Positions 59,650 to 64,000 of a stretch of 64,000 nucleotides of DNA are shown here, in pieces (the first letter of the stretch is position 1; every line of letters begins with the position of its first letter). The stretch comes from JAJYKC01 sp035545735 (lineage in GTDB: Bacteria; Acidobacteriota; Terriglobia; Bryobacterales; Bryobacteraceae), in contig DASZXS010000068.1 of NCBI GenBank assembly GCA_035545735.1, positions 163,408-227,407 of the forward strand, in the 5' to 3' direction. A program made the position numbers and the translations under genes. The notes below the pieces were generated by a model. That model was given only the letters and a program-made list of their open reading frames with translations. It ran no database searches and was not told where the DNA came from.

Positions 59650-60933
59650 ATGCCGCCGCGCTATCGCGACTTGCTGCGCAGGAACCGCAACTTCCGCCTT
59701 CTCTGGATGGCGCAGGTTGTGAGCGAGAACGGCGACTGGTTCTACACCATCGCGATCTATAGCCTGCTGCTGGAGGTCACCGGCAGCGCAAAGTCCATCG
59801 GGTTCGCCTTCATCCTGCAAGTGCTGCCGCAGTTCTTCATCGCTCCGGCGGCCGGGATTCTCAATGACCGCATCAGCCGCCGGAAGCTGATGATGTTCGC
59901 CGATTGGACGCGCGCCGTAATCGTGCTCTGCATGCTCGCCGCGCGGAGCCCGGGCGCCATCTGGCTGCTGTATTTGCTGCTGTTCTTCGAAACGCTGATG
60001 GTGGGATTGTTTGAACCGGCGCGTAATTCGGTGATTCCGAACGTCGTGGGCGAGCGAGAAGTGGTTGGCGCGAATACCCTGGCCGCCATCACCTGGAGCT
60101 TCGATTTCGCGGCGGGCGCGGCGCTTGGCGGATTGGCTGCGGCGTTTCTCGGGCGCGATGCCATTTTCGTGCTGGACTCGCTGTCATTTGTCGTATCCGC
60201 CCTGCTGATCCGCCGGATGCGCTTTATTGAGCCGCACGTCGAGAACCTCGCCCCCGTCCGCGCGCGCGACCTGCTGAACCTGGCCCCGCTATCGGAGGGG
60301 CTTCGCTATGTGCGAGGGAACCCGCGGCTGGCCGCCACTCTGTTCGCCAAATGCGGGCTGGGCATTTTGGGAGCGAACTGGGTGATTATCCCCGTATTCG
60401 GCGAGCGCATCTTTCCGGTGAGGTTGCCGCGGCTCGACGGACAGAAAGCCGCGATGCTGGGGATGAGCGCGTTGATGACCAGCCGTGGCGTGGGCGCGAT
60501 CCTGGGTCCGCTGGCGGGCGCGCGCTGGGCGGGGGAATCGATGGTTCGCCTCCGGACCGCCATCGGCCTGGGCTTTGCGGCGGCGGGCCTCGGTTACATC
60601 GGGCTGGGGTTTTCTTCCGCGTTGGGGTGGGCGGCGCTCGCTTTGATCCTGGCGCACGGCGGGTTGTCGATGGTGTGGGTCTTTTCCACCACCATGCTCC
60701 AGCTCCAGGCGGGTGACCGTTTCCGGGGCAGGGTCTTTTCCGCCGAGTTCGGCATTTCGGTGCTCACCATGTCGCTTTCGACGTATCTGGCCGGGAAACT
60801 GGTGGATCAGGGAGTGCCTCTGCGCACGGTCGCTATCCTCGGAGGCTGCGCCATGCTCGTGCCGCTGCTTTTGTGGATCTGGGCGCAGCGCTTTTGGCGT
60901 GGATCGCAAGGCCAAAAAGCTTACAATCAATAG
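59650..60933 (+). CDS. MFS transporter
   Basis: A 427-residue protein with about 12 transmembrane segments and major-facilitator blocks: FRLLWMAQVVSENGDWFYTIAIY at the start, LMVGLFEPARNSVIPNVVG in the middle, and the cytoplasmic loop between helices 6 and 7 (about 190-230). The sequence is of the macrolide/drug-efflux-like type (Enterobactin/MefA-like). ATG lies seven bases after trpS and the kinase gene follows after three bases. Substrate unknown. Confidence 0.88.
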   Translation: MPPRYRDLLRRNRNFRLLWMAQVVSENGDWFYTIAIYSLLLEVTGSAKSIGFAFILQVLPQFFIAPAAGILNDRISRRKLMMFADWTRAVIVLCMLAARSPGAIWLLYLLLFFETLMVGLFEPARNSVIPNVVGEREVVGANTLAAITWSFDFAAGAALGGLAAAFLGRDAIFVLDSLSFVVSALLIRRMRFIEPHVENLAPVRARDLLNLAPLSEGLRYVRGNPRLAATLFAKCGLGILGANWVIIPVFGERIFPVRLPRLDGQKAAMLGMSALMTSRGVGAILGPLAGARWAGESMVRLRTAIGLGFAAAGLGYIGLGFSSALGWAALALILAHGGLSMVWVFSTTMLQLQAGDRFRGRVFSAEFGISVLTMSLSTYLAGKLVDQGVPLRTVAILGGCAMLVPLLLWIWAQRFWRGSQGQKAYNQ

Positions 60934-60936
60934 TTC

Positions 60937-61971
60937 ATGCCCGCCCTCGTTGTCACGTTTGGAGAGATCATGCTGCGGCTCGCTCCGGCGCCCGCGGAGC
61001 GCTTTCTGCAGTCCCCGCAATTTCTGGCGACCTTCGGGGGCGGGGAAGCGAATGTCGCGGTCGCGGTAGCCGCTTTTGGAATGCCCTCGCGCTATGTAAC
61101 CGTTCTGCCGCCGGACAATCCGATCGTCGACGCGTTCCTGGGCGAGTTGCGCAGATTTCGCGTGGACGATTCGGCGGTGGTCCGCGGGAAGGGCCGCTTC
61201 GGGATTTACTTTGTCGAGGGCGGCGCCAATCAACGGCCTTCCAAGGTGGTGTATGACCGCGACGGGAGCGCCATCTCTCTGGCCAAACCGGGCGCTATCG
61301 ACTGGCAAAAATCGCTCGCGGGCGGCGCGTGGTTTCACATTACAGGGATTACGCCCGCGTTGAGCCAGAGCGCGGCGGACCTGGCGCTCGAAGGGATGCA
61401 CGCGGCGCGCGCGGCGGGGCTGACCGTTTCGTGCGACTTGAATTTCCGGAAAAATCTTTGGAAATACGGAAAAACGGCGAAAGAGGTGATGCCGGAGCTG
61501 TTCCGTCTCACCGATGTCGGCATCGCAAACGAAGAGGATTGCCAGGCGGCGCTCGGCATAGAGACGAAGGCCGATGTCCACGCCGGGACGCTCGATCCCG
61601 ATCATTACCGCAAGCTGACGGGCGACGTTCTGGCGGCGTATCCGAATTTGAAAATGCTCGCGGTGACTCTGCGCGAATCCCATAGCGCGTCTCATAACGG
61701 ATGGTCGGCGTGCTTGAACGACCGGAAGGATTTTCTTTTGAGCCGGCATTATGACATCACGCACATTGTCGATCGGGTGGGCGGCGGGGACAGCTTTGCC
61801 GGTGGTTTGATTTTTGGCCTCCAGTCGCTTCCCTCGCATCGGGACGCGCTGGAATTCGCCGTGGCGGCTTCGTGCCTGAAGCACTCGATCCCCGGCGATT
61901 TCAACCGCTTCAGCCGGGAAGAAGTGGAGCAGTTGATCCGCGGCGGCGGTTCGGGACGGGTGCAGCGCTAG
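60937..61971 (+). CDS. kdgK: PfkB-family sugar kinase, KDG-kinase-like
   Basis: A 344-residue PfkB/ribokinase-family kinase. N-terminal FGEIMLRLAPAPAERFLQ and FGGGEANVAVAVAAFG and the C-terminal signature VGGGDSFAGGLIFGLQ with its catalytic Asp are present. The combination and FITGITPALSQ-like region (FHITGITPALSQSAADL) resemble 2-keto-3-deoxygluconate kinase, phosphorylating KDG for uronate degradation. That reading is likely but other hexose kinases are possible. Three bases after the MFS gene. A TATAAT hexamer after it (61985-61990) may start the next gene. Confidence 0.8.
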   Translation: MPALVVTFGEIMLRLAPAPAERFLQSPQFLATFGGGEANVAVAVAAFGMPSRYVTVLPPDNPIVDAFLGELRRFRVDDSAVVRGKGRFGIYFVEGGANQRPSKVVYDRDGSAISLAKPGAIDWQKSLAGGAWFHITGITPALSQSAADLALEGMHAARAAGLTVSCDLNFRKNLWKYGKTAKEVMPELFRLTDVGIANEEDCQAALGIETKADVHAGTLDPDHYRKLTGDVLAAYPNLKMLAVTLRESHSASHNGWSACLNDRKDFLLSRHYDITHIVDRVGGGDSFAGGLIFGLQSLPSHRDALEFAVAASCLKHSIPGDFNRFSREEVEQLIRGGGSGRVQR

Positions 61972-61984
61972 GCTTCCCGTTATT

Positions 61985-61990
61985 TATAAT
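61985..61990 (+). promoter_or_regulatory. possible -10 element before the VWFA gene
   Basis: A TATAAT hexamer at 61985-61990 lies 22 bases before the ATG at 62012. No good -35 hexamer is found at the usual distance, so this is a weak promoter candidate for the VWFA-related gene, which otherwise could be read from the trpS-MFS-kdgK transcript. Confidence 0.3.
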
Positions 61991-62011
61991 CGAAGCAGGT
62001 CTTTTTTTCGC

Positions 62012-63109
62012 ATGCTAATCCGGCGCTCTATTTATGCCTTCATTCCCGCCCTGGCTCTCGCGGTCTGCTGCGGCCTGCCGTACGCCGCCGGCCAGGAGCA
62101 GGCGGGGGTGCAGCAGTCCAAGGCCGTGACGCAGGTGGCCGCTCCGCGCGTCGAGCCTGGGTCCTCCCCGGAGAAGCCCATCCAGGTCCAGGTGAATGAA
62201 GTCATTATTCCGGTCACCGTCACCGACTACCAGGGCCGCTTTGTTTCCGATCTCGACAAGAACGACTTCAAAATTCTGGATGAGGGGCAGCCGCAGGATA
62301 TTCAGTTCTTCAGCCGGGAGCGAAGCCAGCCGGTGGTGATCGGTTTCATCCTCGACATGAGCAATGCGTCGCGCCTCCACTGGAAGCACTACCAGGATGC
62401 CGCGGTGGAACTGGCCCTGACCCTTCTGCCGGGAAGTGAAAAATACAGCGGGTTTCTGATTTCCTACGCGAACGAACCCGAATTGCTGGTGAACACCACG
62501 TCGGACTCCGAGCCGATTGTCGAGAAGATGCGCAAGCTGAAGCCCAGCGGCGGAGCGGCGCTCTACGATGCGATCTACATGGCGTTGACCGAGCACAAGC
62601 TGGTGGTGGGTGAGCCTATCGAGCCCCGGCGCGTGCTGGTGATCATTGGCGACGGGCATGACAACGCCAGCAAGAAGACCTTGAATCAGGTGCTGGAGTT
62701 GGCGCAGCGCGATTTGGTGACGATTTACGGCGTGAGCACGGTCGCTTTCGGTGATGTGACGCCGGACGAACGGAACCTTGTGAAACTGGCGGAGGAGACG
62801 GGTGGCCGCGTGGTATCCCCTTTGCAGAAGGTCTATTCCGACGTCTCCGGGTATCTGTCCACGCCGATGGACGAAGGAAATTACAAGTTCAAGGCCGGAA
62901 CCGGCGGGTATTCGGCGGAGCTCGCGCAGGGGATGTTTCGCGCCATCACCGACATCGCCGGCGAGATTACCACGCAGTACATTTTGCGCTACGTCCCGCA
63001 GAACGTGAACGACAAAAAGCAGTTCCGGAAAGTGGAGGTGGTGGTGAGCCTTCCGAATATGAAAGTACGGGCGCGCAAAGGCTATTACCCCTACACTCCG
63101 TCACGATAA
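62012..63109 (+). CDS. VWFA-related acidobacterial domain protein (TIGR03436 type)
   Basis: A 365-residue exported protein (signal peptide about 1-28, ending YAAGQ). It has VNEVIIPVTVTDYQGRFVSDLDKNDFKILDEGQ, the hallmark of this family, then a VWA domain with VIGFILDMSNAS (DxSxS-like), GGAALYDAIYMAL and VIIGDGHDNAS. The C-terminal RYVPQNVNDKKQFRKVEV and RARKGYYP blocks are typical. The family is abundant in acidobacteria and of unknown function, probably protein-protein binding at the envelope. Confidence 0.9.
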   Translation: MLIRRSIYAFIPALALAVCCGLPYAAGQEQAGVQQSKAVTQVAAPRVEPGSSPEKPIQVQVNEVIIPVTVTDYQGRFVSDLDKNDFKILDEGQPQDIQFFSRERSQPVVIGFILDMSNASRLHWKHYQDAAVELALTLLPGSEKYSGFLISYANEPELLVNTTSDSEPIVEKMRKLKPSGGAALYDAIYMALTEHKLVVGEPIEPRRVLVIIGDGHDNASKKTLNQVLELAQRDLVTIYGVSTVAFGDVTPDERNLVKLAEETGGRVVSPLQKVYSDVSGYLSTPMDEGNYKFKAGTGGYSAELAQGMFRAITDIAGEITTQYILRYVPQNVNDKKQFRKVEVVVSLPNMKVRARKGYYPYTPSR

Positions 63110-63125
63110 GATCAACTTGAGCGCG

Positions 63126-63971
63126 ATGAGGCGAGTGGTGTCCCAGTGCGAACCCAGTTCCGCGCCGGAGGGCGATACCGTGCAGGCCGCGATCGAGACT
63201 TGCCGGGGCCGGTTCTCCGTGGTGGAAGTAGAGCTTCCCGGCTGTGCGGCGGAGAATGCGGGCGTTCTGCTGGAAGACCCGGCCGCCGACCGGTTATACC
63301 TGCGATTTCGCCGCGATTGGGACTCGATCGCGGAAGAAGAGGATGCGGAGGTGCTCGCCGCCCTGGCGGTCGATCTTGCGCAAAAAGCCGCGGAGATGGG
63401 CGCCGGCGCGTTGTTAAGTTATTTCGAAGATCGCCTTTCCAACACGCTGCGCGTTTCGGACCGGCGTGCGGTGCTGGTGGACGATTTCGAGCGGACGGTG
63501 AACCGCCTTTATCGCGAGCACATCCACTCCCGCGTGGTTCCGTTCCGGACGCATATCCCCCGCTACTCCCTGCAGGTGGCCGCCGGCAAGTTTCTCGAAA
63601 ATGCCGAAGTGACCGAGGAAGGGTGGGTGGAAACGCCGGAAGGGATGGCAGTGCACCCGGATCTGTTCGCCGCACGCATCGTCGGGCATTCCATGGAGCC
63701 CCAGATTCCCGACGGCAGCCTCTGCGTCTTTCGCGCCGGGGTTACCGGCTCCAGGCAGGGCAGGCTGGTGCTGGTGGAAGATTCCGCGGCCGGAGGCGTG
63801 AACCGCTATACGGTGAAGCGCTACACCAGCGAAAAAAGCGTTGGCGAATCCGGCTGGAGGCACACGCGGATTCATTTGCAATCTCTCAATCCCCAATACC
63901 CGTCGTGGGACCTCGATCCCGAACAGGACCAATACCGCGTCATTGCCGAATTTCAGCGCGTGCTGGAATAG
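63126..63971 (+). CDS. S24/LexA-like self-cleaving peptidase-domain protein without HTH
   Basis: A 281-residue protein. The C-terminal half is a LexA/UmuD-type peptidase: cleavage-site-like Ala-Gly in QVAAGKF (about 153-154), catalytic Ser189 in RIVGHSMEPQIPDGS and Lys231 in RYTVKRY. The spacings, 35 residues from Ala-Gly to Ser and 42 to Lys, are close to LexA's. The N-terminal 130 residues are not a helix-turn-helix but an acidic alpha-beta region of unknown type. A TTG at 63117 is an alternative start. It follows the VWFA gene by 16 bases and ends 29 bases before the window edge, so its downstream partners are not visible. Confidence 0.72.
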   Translation: MRRVVSQCEPSSAPEGDTVQAAIETCRGRFSVVEVELPGCAAENAGVLLEDPAADRLYLRFRRDWDSIAEEEDAEVLAALAVDLAQKAAEMGAGALLSYFEDRLSNTLRVSDRRAVLVDDFERTVNRLYREHIHSRVVPFRTHIPRYSLQVAAGKFLENAEVTEEGWVETPEGMAVHPDLFAARIVGHSMEPQIPDGSLCVFRAGVTGSRQGRLVLVEDSAAGGVNRYTVKRYTSEKSVGESGWRHTRIHLQSLNPQYPSWDLDPEQDQYRVIAEFQRVLE

Positions 63972-64000
63972 CGTGGTTCAGGCGCGGCGGTAGGTCCGTA

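Noticed and set aside
60289..61884. 531-codon antisense frame under the MFS and kinase genes
   Set aside because: The plus-strand genes have clear family motifs; the antisense translation has none.
1..64000. CRISPR arrays, tRNA/rRNA genes, insertion sequences or integrase-type mobile elements
   Set aside because: None recognised. Short repeated segments found are control-region dyads or a single local duplication; no transposase or cas gene is present.

Overview
The window is a GC-rich stretch of chromosome from a soil-type member of Acidobacteriota, most likely near Bryobacterales/Solibacter. The evidence is the set of families present: two orphan ADOP-type MacB/FtsX permeases, a TIGR03435-type protein, an Oar-like TonB-dependent receptor with an N-terminal carboxypeptidase-regulatory domain, a VWFA-related acidobacterial protein, a BlaI/BlaR pair whose sensor carries TPR and TonB C-terminal segments, and many secreted hydrolases. 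No rRNA, tRNA, insertion sequence, prophage or CRISPR array was seen. Genes are tightly packed; the only gene-free stretch above 300 bases is 43659-44148.

Layout. 1-8.3 kb: TIGR03435 fragment, ADOP permease, the minus-strand blaI-blaR-lipoprotein operon, then a divergent TSUP exporter separated from it by a clear palindromic operator, and a Tat-exported ferritin-like protein ending in a strong terminator. 8.4-18.3 kb: a compact four-gene minus-strand operon (TonB receptor, sulfatase-fold enzyme, tandem alpha/beta hydrolase, secreted toroid-like protein) behind a sigma70-like promoter; it looks like an acidobacterial polysaccharide-utilisation locus. 18.5-30.2 kb: a second ADOP permease, a membrane protein fused to a spermidine-synthase-like domain, malate synthase translationally coupled to a TPR/HTH protein, adenylate kinase, ComM, a CnbZ-like protein and a small membrane protein. 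30.2-38.1 kb: two beta-lactamase-fold serine hydrolases, a small cytidine-deaminase-fold protein, homogentisate dioxygenase, an M91-like zincin, and a PQQ dehydrogenase with its dihaem cytochrome c.

38.2-48.0 kb: an autoregulated-looking ArsR-SRPBCC pair, a BTAD/AAA regulator, a BBE-type FAD oxidase, a secreted HExxH protein, divergent nudK and deoR-type genes sharing phased repeats, and a secreted hydrolase with a DUF1080 protein. 48.1-57.5 kb: a sugar ABC ATPase and permease without a binding protein, a CYTH protein and a MoxR-DUF58-BatA-VWA operon. 57.4-64 kb: a TrmA/RlmD-type methyltransferase, then trpS, an MFS transporter, a KDG-kinase-like gene, a VWFA protein and a LexA-like self-cleaving peptidase without an HTH.

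The genes suggest an oligotrophic polymer degrader: polysaccharide capture (8.4-18.3 kb), sugar uptake and sugar-acid phosphorylation (48-50 kb, 61 kb), periplasmic alcohol or sugar oxidation (35.7-38.1 kb), aromatic catabolism (hmgA) and the glyoxylate shunt (aceB). The least explained items are the Thr-nucleophile sulfatase-fold enzyme, the lone deaminase and M91-like zincin, and the self-cleaving S24 protein at the right edge.
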